A DNA stretch of 64,000 nt from Legionella steigerwaltii (GCF_001468065.1 NZ_LNYZ01000010.1:138353-202352), one strand, 5' to 3'. Counted from the first letter of the stretch, positions 40,675-50,838 are shown. The notes: generated from the sequence alone by a model not told the origin. Made by a program: numbers and translations.

Positions 40675-41874
40675 TTACTCTGAAGCCATTTCAATAGCAA
40701 AAGCCAAAGCCAACTTCGAGAAATTAGTCATATGTTCAAGACTTAATCGGTCCATAGTATCTTGAGAACTATGAATGTACGGATTGTGGTCTTCAAAATT
40801 GGACTCACATGGGAATGCCGCTGGAATTCCCACCTCATCCCAAGAGGCATGGTCACTGCAACCGTAGCCGCATTCTGAGTAATCAACAGGAACCTGAACA
40901 TAAGTACTTATTAATTCTGCTACAAAATTACTGAGACTATTGTCGGTATAATCGGTAAATACCCACATTGTTGGATCTTTAGGATTCACACGATAGCCTG
41001 TCATATCAAACTGAATTGCCGCTTTTACTGGAATTGAGTTGTCCATAAAATGCTCAACTACATATTGAGAACCAACTAAACCACGTTCTTCGGCAGCATA
41101 CCAAATAATATAAATAGGACGTTTAAAGGTTGTTTTCGAAGATAACAAAATTCGCGCCATTTCCATAACGGATGAAGAGCCACTTCCATCATCCCCTGCA
41201 CCTGGCATACGACCATCAAGCGTATCCATATGCGCACCAATTACGACAGCAGGCGCATTGATGTCTTTACCAATGACTGTTACTAATGATGGCTGTTTAT
41301 AATAACTGCCTGTTTTCACGAAAAATGATGTTGTATCGGTACGACCACTGGCTTCGACCATGCTATCAAAGGTTTTTTTCAACCATTTGGCCGCGTCTAC
41401 TCCTGTATCTTTGGTCGCTGAACGGTTATGAAATGAAGTAAGTTGCGTCAATGTATTCCAAATATTCGCTGGAACTACACTCTGTAATGCTGCATTGACT
41501 TCATCCTGATGTTTGATCTCATAAATAATGCTTTGTGGTTGCGCTGCTTTAATGGTCTTTTTCTGGAGAATTCTTAGTGCAGATTGTTTTTTTGCTTGCG
41601 GTACAGAACCGATGATATGGTGACTCACGTTTACAAAACGACCACAATTTGCTTGATCTGCCAGGTGGCTTAGCGCCTCTACATCAGCCGCAGAAATATC
41701 AATAATCTTAAATTCTTTGTTCTCTGCCAAAATCTCATAAGGAGTAGCAATTTTTGCCGCAAGACATTGAGAAACTTGCAACTGTTCATGAACAGGAGCA
41801 CTTGCTGCCAAAACATGAGTACTAGCAAGCACTGAGCCCGCCGCGATATAGGCCATCCATTGATTCAAACGCAT
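40675..41874 (-). CDS. lapA: Secreted zinc aminopeptidase (M28 family), LapA-like
   Basis: A 399-residue exopeptidase with a signal peptide (about 1-24, WMAYIAAGSVLASTHVLAASA). The M28 zinc ligands and catalytic residues are visible: GAHMDTLDG, GAGDDGSGSS, YAAEERGLVG and FDMTG. L. pneumophila LapA is a type II-secreted leucine/phenylalanine/tyrosine aminopeptidase. ATG 41874 is chosen because AGGAG lies just upstream; an ATG 14 codons earlier is not needed. It is divergent from the mavN-like gene, the arrangement I recall for lpg2814-lpg2815. Confidence 0.88.
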   Translation of the reverse strand: MRLNQWMAYIAAGSVLASTHVLAASAPVHEQLQVSQCLAAKIATPYEILAENKEFKIIDISAADVEALSHLADQANCGRFVNVSHHIIGSVPQAKKQSALRILQKKTIKAAQPQSIIYEIKHQDEVNAALQSVVPANIWNTLTQLTSFHNRSATKDTGVDAAKWLKKTFDSMVEASGRTDTTSFFVKTGSYYKQPSLVTVIGKDINAPAVVIGAHMDTLDGRMPGAGDDGSGSSSVMEMARILLSSKTTFKRPIYIIWYAAEERGLVGSQYVVEHFMDNSIPVKAAIQFDMTGYRVNPKDPTMWVFTDYTDNSLSNFVAELISTYVQVPVDYSECGYGCSDHASWDEVGIPAAFPCESNFEDHNPYIHSSQDTMDRLSLEHMTNFSKLALAFAIEMASE

Positions 41875-42017
41875 TTCTACTCCTACTGTTAAATTAAATT
41901 CTAAAGGTAATTCCATTGTAAAAACTCACTTTACCGAAATTCTGCAGTTGGATCTACTGTTTAATTTAAGTTTTCTTCAATAAAAAAATAACCAGATGAT
42001 TCATTTTTAATCTTATC

Positions 42018-42036
42018 GCTATTGATAATCATTTTC
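42018..42036. promoter_or_regulatory. Fur-box-like site between lapA and the mavN-like gene
   Basis: The 19 bases GCTATTGATAATCATTTTC match the classical Fur consensus (GATAATGATAATCATTATC) at 16 of 19 positions by my alignment. The site ends 46 bp before the mavN-like ATG, within promoter range. In L. pneumophila, mavN/iroT is known to be iron- and Fur-regulated, so repression under iron-rich conditions is the likely role. Confidence 0.65.
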
Positions 42037-42081
42037 ATTTGAGATACAGTTTGAAACCCGATCCATTAATTGAGCAAATAA

Positions 42082-44001
42082 ATGGCAGCAAATAAAAAAA
42101 AGTTCAAAAAAATTCCTAGTTACGTTGCTTTAGGGTCTCTTACGGTAGGCGCTAGTTTAATTCTTGGCTTTTTAAGCTTTGGAGGGATGTATGCATTATA
42201 TCCTGCCATATCTCTAGCATTTGCTACTTTTGGTCTTTCCGTAGCCTATGAAGGCGAAATTTATTTACAAAATATCAAAGGTGCTTTTAAAAAATTATTT
42301 AAAAAGAATTACTTAGAAAATCACTTGGCTAAAGAGTATTTGCTAGAACATTTTTCCGAAGCGATCCAATCTAAAAATTGTCCTCAATTTTTCAAAGATT
42401 ATGACACCCAACTCAAACTATTGGGTGAGTTTAACCACAAACCACTCAATAAAGAGAGCAGAAAACGCAAAAAACAAATCGAAAAAACACTTGCGGACAT
42501 GGAAAAATGGTTCGCCTTGCAATTATTTGCAAGCAAAGAAAAGAAAAAACAATCCGATTACGCAGAAAAATTAAGTGAATGGCTTAAAGACCATGATCAA
42601 AATACATGGCAAGCACGTTTAGAAAAACGCCAATCCACATTTAAATTGGTTAAAGGCTTTAGCCTTCTCGCCGCAACCTTTATGGGGCTTGGTAGCACCT
42701 ACCTCATTGTTGAAGCCTTTAGCGTTATTCCTTTGATGGCAGCGATCCCCTTTGCTTTTTGGCCAATTTTCATTGTTCCTATGGCCGTAGTTGCTGGAGC
42801 TGCTTATGGAATGTTGATTTATAATACAGTCACCGACCTCATTAACAATGATACCCTCAACAAATGGTATACTCGACTGCGTAATGATTGGAATCAAGGC
42901 CTAACGTTTCGTAATGTGTTTATGACCACCATGGCGGTTCTATTAGTGAGCTTAGCCATTGCGCTTACGGTATGTACTGCAGGTACCTGGTGGACTGTAG
43001 CAACCAGTGCCCGTCCTTTATTTGAATGGATGAAAAAAATGCCCAGTTTTGTTATGGGCGTTATTAATCCCATCATTACTGGATTATCCGCTATATTCTT
43101 TAATGTACAAAACTCTTTAGAATCCCTGGAAATGGTCTATGAGGCCACGGCCCCGGATACAAATGCCAAGGCCAATATATTTCAACGCACCTACCAAGCA
43201 GTCGCCGATGTGCTCGCCCATGTATGGGATACTGAGAATTGGCTGCAGATGCTTAACCCATTCCGTATCCTCTTAAAATTAACGATTACACCACTACGCA
43301 TTCTGTTGTTTCTTGGTCATTTAGTAAGTGTTGCACTTACTTCAGATCGCATGCCTGGTGTGCCGCAAATTTTGGCTGCACTCGTGGCAATTATCTGTGA
43401 GGGGTTTGAAGATGCCCACTATTTTGTTGGGCCGAGTCAAAAAGAAAAAACCGTGTTGGAAGAACGTCTTGGTTCTGAAGAAGACCATCAAAATGCTGAC
43501 ATCCCAACGCTTCTTCTTAAAGTTCTCGCATCACCTTTATATTTTCTCGCAGCCGGTTGGGATTGTTTGGCAAGTAAAATGAATCGTCCAGTCGCTGGTG
43601 ATACCCAAATCCAACAACCTAAGGCACTTACCCTCACACAAGCATGGAATAAACAACTCGGTATACAAGAAGAAGTCGATGTAGTATTAGCCAAAGATGT
43701 GGAGCGTCCATCACCAGAATGGAAGGTGGAACATACCGTTTCTCTGATTGAAAAATACGAAAGTAAACATTTAGAGACTGTTTGGTTTGGTGATGAACTC
43801 GCCAGACAGAAAAAAACAGAGCTTGAGAACTTAAAAACAGAAGTTCGCCAAAATGGTTCTTCATTAAATAGCATACTGGCGACAGCAAAAAAGAACTCTG
43901 TTTATAATCAACATCGATTATTTGCTGCTCTGCAAGAAGGCGTGAACACAGCGACACAAGATTTTATTGAGGAATTACCAGAACGCGTTCATGCGCTTTA
44001 A
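42082..44001 (+). CDS. mavN: MavN/IroT-like integral membrane iron transporter (Dot/Icm effector)
   Basis: A 639-residue polytopic protein. Hydrophobic segments lie at about 13-55, 190-245 (two or three), 275-305, 318-342, 400-422, 432-447 and 475-498, with a soluble Lys/Glu-rich part at about 70-185 and a hydrophilic C-terminal tail (from about 500). An acidic/His cluster, EGFEDAHYF, is near the end of one helix. The name rests on three points: the gene is divergent from lapA, a Fur-box-like site lies in the shared promoter, and the topology fits MavN. MavN brings iron out of the Legionella vacuole lumen. I could not align it to MavN directly. Confidence 0.75.
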   Translation: MAANKKKFKKIPSYVALGSLTVGASLILGFLSFGGMYALYPAISLAFATFGLSVAYEGEIYLQNIKGAFKKLFKKNYLENHLAKEYLLEHFSEAIQSKNCPQFFKDYDTQLKLLGEFNHKPLNKESRKRKKQIEKTLADMEKWFALQLFASKEKKKQSDYAEKLSEWLKDHDQNTWQARLEKRQSTFKLVKGFSLLAATFMGLGSTYLIVEAFSVIPLMAAIPFAFWPIFIVPMAVVAGAAYGMLIYNTVTDLINNDTLNKWYTRLRNDWNQGLTFRNVFMTTMAVLLVSLAIALTVCTAGTWWTVATSARPLFEWMKKMPSFVMGVINPIITGLSAIFFNVQNSLESLEMVYEATAPDTNAKANIFQRTYQAVADVLAHVWDTENWLQMLNPFRILLKLTITPLRILLFLGHLVSVALTSDRMPGVPQILAALVAIICEGFEDAHYFVGPSQKEKTVLEERLGSEEDHQNADIPTLLLKVLASPLYFLAAGWDCLASKMNRPVAGDTQIQQPKALTLTQAWNKQLGIQEEVDVVLAKDVERPSPEWKVEHTVSLIEKYESKHLETVWFGDELARQKKTELENLKTEVRQNGSSLNSILATAKKNSVYNQHRLFAALQEGVNTATQDFIEELPERVHAL

Positions 44002-44035
44002 TGGTTTCTTTGTCGATAAATAATAATCTGATGTC

Positions 44036-44065
44036 CCATCCCTAACTACCAACAAGTAGGGATGG
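44036..44065. terminator. Hairpin after the mavN-like gene
   Basis: CCATCCCTA (44036-44044) and TAGGGATGG (44057-44065) form a 9-bp stem with a 12-nt loop, 35 bp after the mavN-like stop. No U-tract follows, so termination is possible but not certain. Confidence 0.4.
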
Positions 44066-44176
44066 AGTTACATTACCATTGGTAATTCAGTTTATTGCAT
44101 AGAATATAGACGTCATAAAATGTTAATAATTTTTGTATTATAATTATTTATACATAGTTATTATTTTATAAGCAAT

Positions 44177-44680
44177 ATGTTTGAAAAATTAAATGATTAC
44201 ATTGCAGAAAAGCAACAAGAAATTGCTCGTTTACAAACTACTCTACAACAAATAGAGAAGAAAGTTTTTGACGCCAAAGAAGAGTTCCACGAACTTGCAA
44301 CGGGATCAGAGTATGTACCCGGAAAATTCAACTCGAAGTCTGTACCTGGAAAATCCTACACCGATCCTGACTTAATAAAACGTCAAATAGACTATATATT
44401 ATTACAAACATTATATTGTGAGAAATTAACACCTGAGATACAAGCATTATCTTCTAAGAAATTAAAACTTGAGGAACAAGCACGAGAGAAGTTAACACCT
44501 GGGATACAACTTGAGATACGAGCCTCTGAGAAATCCATAAAAGAGCTTGAAGCGAAACAGGTAAAAGCCTGGGTACAATTAGATGACTCCTATAAAAAAT
44601 TAGAGAATATGTTAATACAAGCTAGGTTTACACAAAAAAATATAAATCTGCCCCTTCAGAGCAAGCTAAATCTGACCTAA
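44177..44680 (+). CDS. Coiled-coil protein, N-terminal part of a probable split gene
   Basis: 167 residues, unrecognised. It is almost entirely helical and charged (KLNDYIAEKQQEIARLQTTLQQIEKK), with heptad-like Leu/Ile spacing and repeated LTPEIQ/LTPGIQ segments. At 44634-44640 there is a run of seven A. Beyond it this frame reads NINLPLQSKLNLT and stops, while the -1 frame reads on as YKSAPSEQAKSDLMKLEV into the next ORF. The original gene was probably one protein of about 365 residues. The coiled-coil content fits a Dot/Icm effector, but that is inference. Confidence 0.6.
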   Translation: MFEKLNDYIAEKQQEIARLQTTLQQIEKKVFDAKEEFHELATGSEYVPGKFNSKSVPGKSYTDPDLIKRQIDYILLQTLYCEKLTPEIQALSSKKLKLEEQAREKLTPGIQLEIRASEKSIKELEAKQVKAWVQLDDSYKKLENMLIQARFTQKNINLPLQSKLNLT

Positions 44681-45282
44681 TGAAACTAGAGGTTGAAGGG
44701 AAATCAGATGAAAATGATAAAGATTCCAAAGATTTTGTAGATTTAATGGCTTCTGTTAAAGCAAAACATCATGTTGTTTCGGTAAATGAAGCAAATTGCT
44801 CCGTTTCATATTATTCAAAACAACTTGCTGCACTATCTACAGAGGCAACGAGTATTAGTTCTGAATTAGAGAGAACAATTGATGCAAGCAAACTCGCAAT
44901 AACTAAACGTCTAACCCTAAAACCTTTAAGCCGTCTCGAACAGTGGGCAATAGAAGACTACCATGGACAAGCAAATCCCTTTAAACAATTTGCTCTGTGG
45001 GCGTATAACTTAGGAGCGGAAAAACCTCTGCAAGAAACTGCTGTAGCACACCGAAAGGAGCTTAGCGATACTCTTTTAGATGTAGGTATGAAAAAAACGA
45101 GAATTGCGAATCTAAGGGAAGAACAAACTGTTAATACAAATGAGAGAAGACAGATAAGTGAGAAATTTAGAATGGCAGAAACCCGTCAAAAATCCCTGGG
45201 AGCAACAAAACAAAGTACACTGGAGTCAGCGCAACCAAGCGACACTCCAGAACTTACTGATGGGGAAACATTCAATTATTAG
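44680..45282 (+). CDS. Coiled-coil protein, C-terminal part of a probable split gene
   Basis: 200 residues, unrecognised, highly charged and helical, with a short aromatic-rich middle (WAIEDYHGQANPFKQFALWAYNLG, about 88-111). Its first ATG overlaps the upstream stop (TAATGA). The frame is open back to 44626, and the upstream residues (KYKSAPSEQAKSDL) have the same Ser/Lys/Glu-rich character. It is therefore probably the second half of the 44177 gene, displaced by one base at the A7 tract. The acidic tail PSDTPELTDGETFNY resembles the C termini of type IV effectors. Confidence 0.6.
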   Translation: MKLEVEGKSDENDKDSKDFVDLMASVKAKHHVVSVNEANCSVSYYSKQLAALSTEATSISSELERTIDASKLAITKRLTLKPLSRLEQWAIEDYHGQANPFKQFALWAYNLGAEKPLQETAVAHRKELSDTLLDVGMKKTRIANLREEQTVNTNERRQISEKFRMAETRQKSLGATKQSTLESAQPSDTPELTDGETFNY

Positions 45283-45473
45283 TGGCCTAAAGCAAATATA
45301 ATTTTATGTAAAATTCACATACCCCTCCCCTAAACCATTGCTTTATTTTTTAAAGCATAAAAAAATGCGTTGAAATTGATTTTTTGAGATCATGGTACGC
45401 GTTGCATAAAATTGTTATGCAATGTGGTTATAATATATGAATTTTTGCCAATAGAGTTTTTGGGAGAGGTCTT

Positions 45474-46199
45474 TTGAAAAAAAACCTACATTACAGTATT
45501 GCTTTATTTTTTTTATTTATTGGCATTTGCTGTGCACAACAACGAGATATTGCTATTACAATTGATGACCTGCCAATTGTTGACGCCCCCTACAATGCCA
45601 TTGAACGTATTGTCCATAGCCTCGTGAAACATAAAGTTCCTGCAATAGGTTTTATCATTGGCAACCGCGTCAACGAGAACACCATAAAACAATTTAAACT
45701 ATTTCAACAAAATGGATTGGAGTTAGGGAATCATACTTATTCCCATCTGAATTTAAAACATACTTCATGTGAAAAATACATTGATGATCTGATTAAAGCA
45801 GATGTGATTCTTACGCCTTTTATGTCAAACCCCAAATATTTTCGCTATCCCTACCTTTCTGAAGGGAAGTTGTGGCGAAAAAGTGTTGTTCGTCACTATC
45901 TCAATGAAAATCACTATATTGTTGCCCCAGTCACTGTTGATAGTAGAGACTTTGAATTTGATGCAGAGTTAAAACAATTAAAAAAACAAAATCCAACTGC
46001 ATCGTTAACTGAGCTTAAAAAACGCTATCTTGAGTATGTTTGGCAACGCACCTTAACCGCCGAGAAGCAAACTCCTGGAAAACAAGTCCTCCTGATACAT
46101 GCCAATTTACTCAATAGTTATTTTTTAGATGATGTACTGCATATGTTTGAAGAGCATGGTTATCATTTTATTTCACTGGATGAAGCATTAAAGAAATAA
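45474..46199 (+). CDS. Polysaccharide deacetylase family protein (NodB domain), exported
   Basis: 241 residues. A signal peptide (about 1-21, ending ICCAQQ) precedes a NodB-type metal-dependent deacetylase domain. Motifs are TIDDLP (catalytic Asp and metal Asp), HTYSH (metal His pair), RYPYL, and LIHAN near the end. Likely substrates are N-acetylated glycans such as peptidoglycan or host chitin; which one is unknown. The start is TTG at 45474, with GGAGAGG about 5 nt upstream and no nearby ATG. It converges on recN across repeat copy D. Confidence 0.85.
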   Translation: MKKNLHYSIALFFLFIGICCAQQRDIAITIDDLPIVDAPYNAIERIVHSLVKHKVPAIGFIIGNRVNENTIKQFKLFQQNGLELGNHTYSHLNLKHTSCEKYIDDLIKADVILTPFMSNPKYFRYPYLSEGKLWRKSVVRHYLNENHYIVAPVTVDSRDFEFDAELKQLKKQNPTASLTELKKRYLEYVWQRTLTAEKQTPGKQVLLIHANLLNSYFLDDVLHMFEEHGYHFISLDEALKK

Positions 46200-46207
46200 T
46201 GATAATT

Positions 46208-46295
46208 GTAGCCTGGGTGCAGGCGTAAGCCGTAACCCGGGGAAAACTCATTGAGTCCGGAAAACCCGGGTTTCGCTGCGCTGCACCCAGGCTAC
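46208..46295. repeat. GTAGCC palindromic repeat, copy D
   Basis: An 88-bp copy. The left arm is GTAGCCTGGGTGCAGGCGTA and the right arm ends GCGCTGCACCCAGGCTAC, with CCCGGG boxes flanking a spacer of about 24 bp. It lies between the convergent deacetylase gene and recN. Confidence 0.9.
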
Positions 46296-46331
46296 ATGCA
46301 CTACAATACAATAGACCCAATTTTTTGACGA

Positions 46332-47996
46332 TTAATTACTCTGTAGTAATAATTCTTTCGCATGAGATCGTGTTTGTTCGGTTATGGTCAACCCTCCCAG
46401 CATACGTGCAATTTCATCGACTTTTTCAGCAGATCGCAGCAAGCAGATATTGGTAAATGTTTCTTTATTATCGCTGCGCTTTTCTACCATAAAATGATTA
46501 TGAGCCGCGGCAGCAACCTGTGGTTGATGAGTCACACAAAATACTTGTAACCGCTCACCTAATTTACGCAGCATTTGACCAACAAGGGCTGCTGTAGCCC
46601 CACCAATGCCCACATCTACTTCATCGAACAATAAAGTAGGTGTTGCTCCCTGTTGCGCAGTAATCATTTGAATGGACAAGCTAATTCGTGAAAGCTCACC
46701 ACCTGAAGCGACTTTGCTAAGCAAATCAAGCTCCATCCCCGGATTCGTGCATACTTTATACTCCACTCTATCCATTCCATGTGCTTGCATTTTTTCTAGA
46801 GGCGTGATCTCGATTTCAACCCGCCCTTTTGGCATACCAAGCTGTTGAATGCTGCTGGTGATTTCTTTGGCCAATTTTATGGCCTGAACCTGCCGCTCTT
46901 TCCGTAATTTAAGGGCAGCCGCTTCATAGGTTGCAACCAATTGACGCTGTTCTATTTTTAATTGAGCCAATCTGCTTTCGCTGTCCTGCAGGGTATCTAA
47001 CTCTTTTTGCAGGTTATGAGCATGTTCATGGAGTTGACTGCTATCAATATGATATTTACGCGCGAGCTGATGTATTGCACTCATACGTGTTTCTATGTCT
47101 TGCAAACGCTCTGGATCCAGATGGACGCGATCGGCAAATTGTTGCATTTCGTCAATTGCTTCTTCACATTGAATCAAGGCGCCATTAATTAACTCAATCG
47201 TATTTTTAATCGGTGTTTGTTCTGATGGCAATTGACTGAGTAAGTGCAAAATCTGATTTAAGCTGGTACAAAGGTTAGGCTCATCTTCGGAATTTAATAA
47301 TCCATGTATTTGCTGGCTTTTTTGCAAATACTCTTTTGCATGGTGCAGCATTTGATGCTCTTGATACAACGTTTCAATTTCATTTTCATGCAAGTTCAAT
47401 GCGGATAACTCTTCAATTTGGAATTGCAATAATGCAATCCTATCTGCTTGTTGCTCCTGACCTTGCAACACATCAATTTCTTGCTGAATTTTCTGACATT
47501 GTTTGTAAAGTCGAGTCACCTCATCAAGTAATTGCTGGTTCTTCCCATATTGATCCAGCTGTTGTCGATGAGTTGTATGATGCATCAATGTTTGATGCTG
47601 ATGTTGTCCGTGAATATGAACCAGCTTTTCACTTAACTCTTTCACTTTTTGTAAGGGAAAAGGTTGGCCGTTAATATAGGATTTGGAGCGACCTTCAGCA
47701 TAAATCACGCGCCGTAAATAAATTTCACCATCATCACAGGGAATATCATGTTCCATCAGCCATTGTGCAGGTTCAGAGCCTTGTCCCACAAAAAATCCAG
47801 CCGTGATATCACATTTCTCTTGACCGGGTCGGATTACTGAAGCATCTGCTCTATCCCCTAAAGCTAACATCAACGCATCGATCATAATCGACTTACCTGC
47901 ACCGGTTTCACCCGTGAAAGCGGTCATTCCTTGAGTAAAATCTAACTCCAGGTGTCGCACAATCGCAAACTGTTCAATGCACAAAGTGGTGAGCAT
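46332..47996 (-). CDS. recN: DNA repair protein RecN
   Basis: An SMC-like ATPase used in double-strand break repair. ATG 47996 (MLTTLCIEQFAIVRHLEL) gives 554 residues and aligns with E. coli RecN. A longer frame starting 11 codons upstream would overlap nadK. Walker A is FTGETGAGKSIMIDAL, a central coiled coil spans about 150-370, the ABC signature is KVASGGELSRISL, and Walker B is LLFDEVDVGIGG. It lies 8 bp after nadK in the same direction. Confidence 0.96.
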   Translation of the reverse strand: MLTTLCIEQFAIVRHLELDFTQGMTAFTGETGAGKSIMIDALMLALGDRADASVIRPGQEKCDITAGFFVGQGSEPAQWLMEHDIPCDDGEIYLRRVIYAEGRSKSYINGQPFPLQKVKELSEKLVHIHGQHQHQTLMHHTTHRQQLDQYGKNQQLLDEVTRLYKQCQKIQQEIDVLQGQEQQADRIALLQFQIEELSALNLHENEIETLYQEHQMLHHAKEYLQKSQQIHGLLNSEDEPNLCTSLNQILHLLSQLPSEQTPIKNTIELINGALIQCEEAIDEMQQFADRVHLDPERLQDIETRMSAIHQLARKYHIDSSQLHEHAHNLQKELDTLQDSESRLAQLKIEQRQLVATYEAAALKLRKERQVQAIKLAKEITSSIQQLGMPKGRVEIEITPLEKMQAHGMDRVEYKVCTNPGMELDLLSKVASGGELSRISLSIQMITAQQGATPTLLFDEVDVGIGGATAALVGQMLRKLGERLQVFCVTHQPQVAAAAHNHFMVEKRSDNKETFTNICLLRSAEKVDEIARMLGGLTITEQTRSHAKELLLQSN

Positions 47997-48004
47997 GTTC
48001 TGTC

Positions 48005-48931
48005 CTATCCTTGATGTTTGGATTCCCAACCAAGTTTTGATCGTAATGTATCATAATAATGATAATCAAGAGGATGCAACAGACGTAATTGATGACTATT
48101 TTTTTGAATGACGACTTTTTGTCCGGGTTTGACCATTCTCGACTCATGACCATCACAACTCACCCGCAAATCAGATTCGTTAAATTGACTGATATGCAGT
48201 TCAATCTTAGCTTCTCCATCAATAACCAATGGACGTGAACTTAAGCTATGAGAAAACATAGGCACAAGGACAATCGCATTCAAATGTGGATGCATGATTG
48301 GACCACCGGCAGATAAAGCATAGGCCGTAGATCCGGTGGGCGTTGATAGAATCATCCCATCAGAACGATAATGGCTTACCAATTGTTGATTAATGTATAC
48401 CGAGAATTCAACAAGATGTGTTTCCTTTCCACGACCTAAAACTACATCATTAAGCGCATCACCCTCAAAATAAGTATTCTCTTCATCATGTATTCGGGTG
48501 TGGAGAAGAAAGCGTTTTTCTTCCTCATAATGGCCAACTAAAACAGCACTCAATTGTGTTTCTAATTCATGAGGCAAAATATCGGTGAGGAATCCTAAAC
48601 GGCCTCGGTTAATACCAATTACTGGGGTGTCGACTTTAATCGCCATGCGTGCCGCCGAAAGCAAACTTCCATCGCCGCCAATAACAATCATCAAATCGTT
48701 TTTTTCACCCATATCTTCTCTGGCCAATACGGGGACTTTCACATCAAATCCCGTAGCCGTGTCAATATCTTGGTAGATTTGAACGTTTTGTTTTTTCAAA
48801 AAATCAACCAAACGGTACAAACTTTCATTCACGCCTTGGTTCGCCCTGTGCTGGCGTGCATACAGGATGATCCGTTTGAATTGAACTTTATTCTTCAATG
48901 TTTGCTGTCCTTGATGCTTTTTTTCTGTCAT
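48005..48931 (-). CDS. nadK: NAD kinase
   Basis: Phosphorylates NAD+ to NADP+. It has 308 residues from ATG 48931. Motifs are [13 protein letters not shown] (GGDG), [11 protein letters not shown], and [17 protein letters not shown]. The first 44 nt overlap the end of typA. An alternative TTG at 48898 (residues from [15 protein letters not shown]) has AGGA about 9 nt upstream, removes most of the overlap, and gives 297 residues. That is closer to the usual length of about 290-295. Confidence 0.95.
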   Translation of the reverse strand: MTEKKHQGQQTLKNKVQFKRIILYARQHRANQGVNESLYRLVDFLKKQNVQIYQDIDTATGFDVKVPVLAREDMGEKNDLMIVIGGDGSLLSAARMAIKVDTPVIGINRGRLGFLTDILPHELETQLSAVLVGHYEEEKRFLLHTRIHDEENTYFEGDALNDVVLGRGKETHLVEFSVYINQQLVSHYRSDGMILSTPTGSTAYALSAGGPIMHPHLNAIVLVPMFSHSLSSRPLVIDGEAKIELHISQFNESDLRVSCDGHESRMVKPGQKVVIQKNSHQLRLLHPLDYHYYDTLRSKLGWESKHQG

Positions 48932-50714
48932 GTTCTTTCAATGATTTTTTTCTTAATCGGATTGAATTAGGAGTTACTTCAACTAACTCATCATCATCAA
49001 TAAATTCCAATGCCTGCTCTAAAGTTAACTTGACTGCAGGTGTTAATATGATGTTCTCGTCAGAACCTGAAGCACGGATATTCGTTAATTGTTTTTCCTT
49101 AGTCACATTCACAACTAAATCATTATCGCGAGCATGAATTCCAACAATCATCCCTTCATAACACACAGTTTGCGGTTCAACAAATAATCTACCTCGCTCC
49201 TGCAAGTTAAATAAAGCAAAAGCACGCGCCATTCCTTGACAATTAGCAATCAGCACGCCATTGGCTCGTTTGCCTATTCGTCCTTTAATTGCTGGACCAT
49301 AATGATCATAAACATGATACATTAAACCTGTACCGGAAGTAGAGGACAAAAATTCGTTATGAAAACCGATAAGACCACGGGTAGGAATCATGTAGTCAAG
49401 ACGCACACGTCCTTTGCCATCTGGAACCATATTTTGTAATTCACCACGGCGCTCACCCAATTTTTCCATAATGGAGCCTTGATGATTTTCTTCCACATCG
49501 ACAGTCAGATGCTCATAAGGTTCTTGTTGTTCACCATCCACTTCACGAATAATCACTTCAGGTTTACTAATCGCTAATTCATAACCTTCACGACGCATCG
49601 TTTCAATAAGAATAGATAAATGGAGTTCACCACGACCAGAAACTCGAAACTTGTCTGGATCATCACAATCTTCAACACGTAACGCCACATTATGTAATAA
49701 TTCCGTTTCCAAACGTTCGCGAATTTTTCGCGAAGTGACAAATTTTCCTTCCTGACCGGCAAAAGGTGAATCATTCACTTGGAAAGTCATACTAATTGTA
49801 GGCTCATCAACCGAAAGAACAGGCAATCCTTCAACCATATTGGGGTCACAAATCGTATCGGAAATTTTGATGCCTTCAATCCCGGTAATTGCAATAATAT
49901 TGCCTGCACTGGCCTCTTCAATTTCAACACGTTCAAGCCCTTTAAAACCTAATAATTGCAGTAATCGGCCAGAGCGAATATTGCCATCTTTATCAATAAT
50001 CTTCACTGCAGATTTCGCTTTAATTTGTCCACGAGTGATTCGACCTATTCCAATAGTCCCTACATAAGATGAATAATCCAAGGAACTGATTTGCATTTGG
50101 AAAGGACCATTCGCATCCACTTTAGGTGCCTCAACCTTATCGATAATAGTTTGTAATAAAGCACTCATATCGGTCGCTTCATCTTCCAAATTTAACTTAG
50201 CGTAACCATTTAATGCTGAAGTATAAACAACAGGGAAATCCAATTGAGCATCTGTTGCACCCAAATTATCAAAGAGATCAAAAACTTGGTCCATTACCCA
50301 ATGAGGCCGTGCTCCTGGGCGATCAATTTTATTAATCACCACAATTGGATTTAAGCCACGCGCAAAAGCTTTTTGGGTCACGAAACGTGTTTGCGGCATT
50401 GGCCCATCAACTGCGTCCACCAACAACAATACACTATCAACCATCGATAAGATACGCTCTACTTCTCCACCAAAATCGGCATGTCCTGGGGTATCAACAA
50501 TATTAATTTGGTGATTTTTCCAATACACACAAGTATTTTTGGCGAGAATAGTAATGCCTCGCTCCTTTTCTAAAGCATTGGAATCCATCACGCGCTCAAC
50601 TTTAGGTGCTCTCTCATTTAAAGTACCTGTTTGTTGCAGTAATTTATCTACTAACGTGGTTTTACCATGGTCAACGTGGGCGATAATGGCGATATTGCGA
50701 ATCTGATCAATCAT
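48888..50714 (-). CDS. typA: Ribosome-associated GTPase TypA/BipA
   Basis: A translational GTPase of the EF-G group that helps 50S assembly and stress or virulence adaptation. It has 608 residues. The G motifs are [10 protein letters not shown] (G1), RGITI (G2), [10 protein letters not shown] (G3) and NKIDRPGA (G4), followed by the TypA-specific C-terminal domain. The upstream region carries a -10-like TATAAT and a 10-bp dyad. It is the first gene of typA-nadK-recN. Confidence 0.97.
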   Translation of the reverse strand: MIDQIRNIAIIAHVDHGKTTLVDKLLQQTGTLNERAPKVERVMDSNALEKERGITILAKNTCVYWKNHQINIVDTPGHADFGGEVERILSMVDSVLLLVDAVDGPMPQTRFVTQKAFARGLNPIVVINKIDRPGARPHWVMDQVFDLFDNLGATDAQLDFPVVYTSALNGYAKLNLEDEATDMSALLQTIIDKVEAPKVDANGPFQMQISSLDYSSYVGTIGIGRITRGQIKAKSAVKIIDKDGNIRSGRLLQLLGFKGLERVEIEEASAGNIIAITGIEGIKISDTICDPNMVEGLPVLSVDEPTISMTFQVNDSPFAGQEGKFVTSRKIRERLETELLHNVALRVEDCDDPDKFRVSGRGELHLSILIETMRREGYELAISKPEVIIREVDGEQQEPYEHLTVDVEENHQGSIMEKLGERRGELQNMVPDGKGRVRLDYMIPTRGLIGFHNEFLSSTSGTGLMYHVYDHYGPAIKGRIGKRANGVLIANCQGMARAFALFNLQERGRLFVEPQTVCYEGMIVGIHARDNDLVVNVTKEKQLTNIRASGSDENIILTPAVKLTLEQALEFIDDDELVEVTPNSIRLRKKSLKEHDRKKASRTANIEE

Positions 50715-50761
50715 AAATAACCTTTGAAGGAAAAAGCAGAGTATTTGTACATAGATTTGAC

Positions 50762-50801
50762 ATTATACACCAATAAGCAGCTAAAACCTATCTGCTTATT
50801 G
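50762..50801 (-). promoter_or_regulatory. typA promoter region with operator-like dyad
   Basis: On the minus strand TATAAT lies at 50767-50762, 47 bp upstream of the typA ATG. Immediately upstream is a perfect 10-bp dyad, CAATAAGCAG (50771-50780) and CTGCTTATTG (50792-50801), with an 11-nt centre. It covers the place where the -35 would lie. The -35 sequence itself is poor, as at activator-dependent or repressor-controlled promoters. Confidence 0.45.
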
Positions 50802-50838
50802 TATTTTAGCAGCAAACTGAAGTTACGATCTGTGACGT

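Noticed and set aside
43488..43874. 128-codon minus-strand ORF opposite the mavN-like gene
   Set aside because: Antisense shadow with no initiation site; the plus-strand protein has clear membrane topology.
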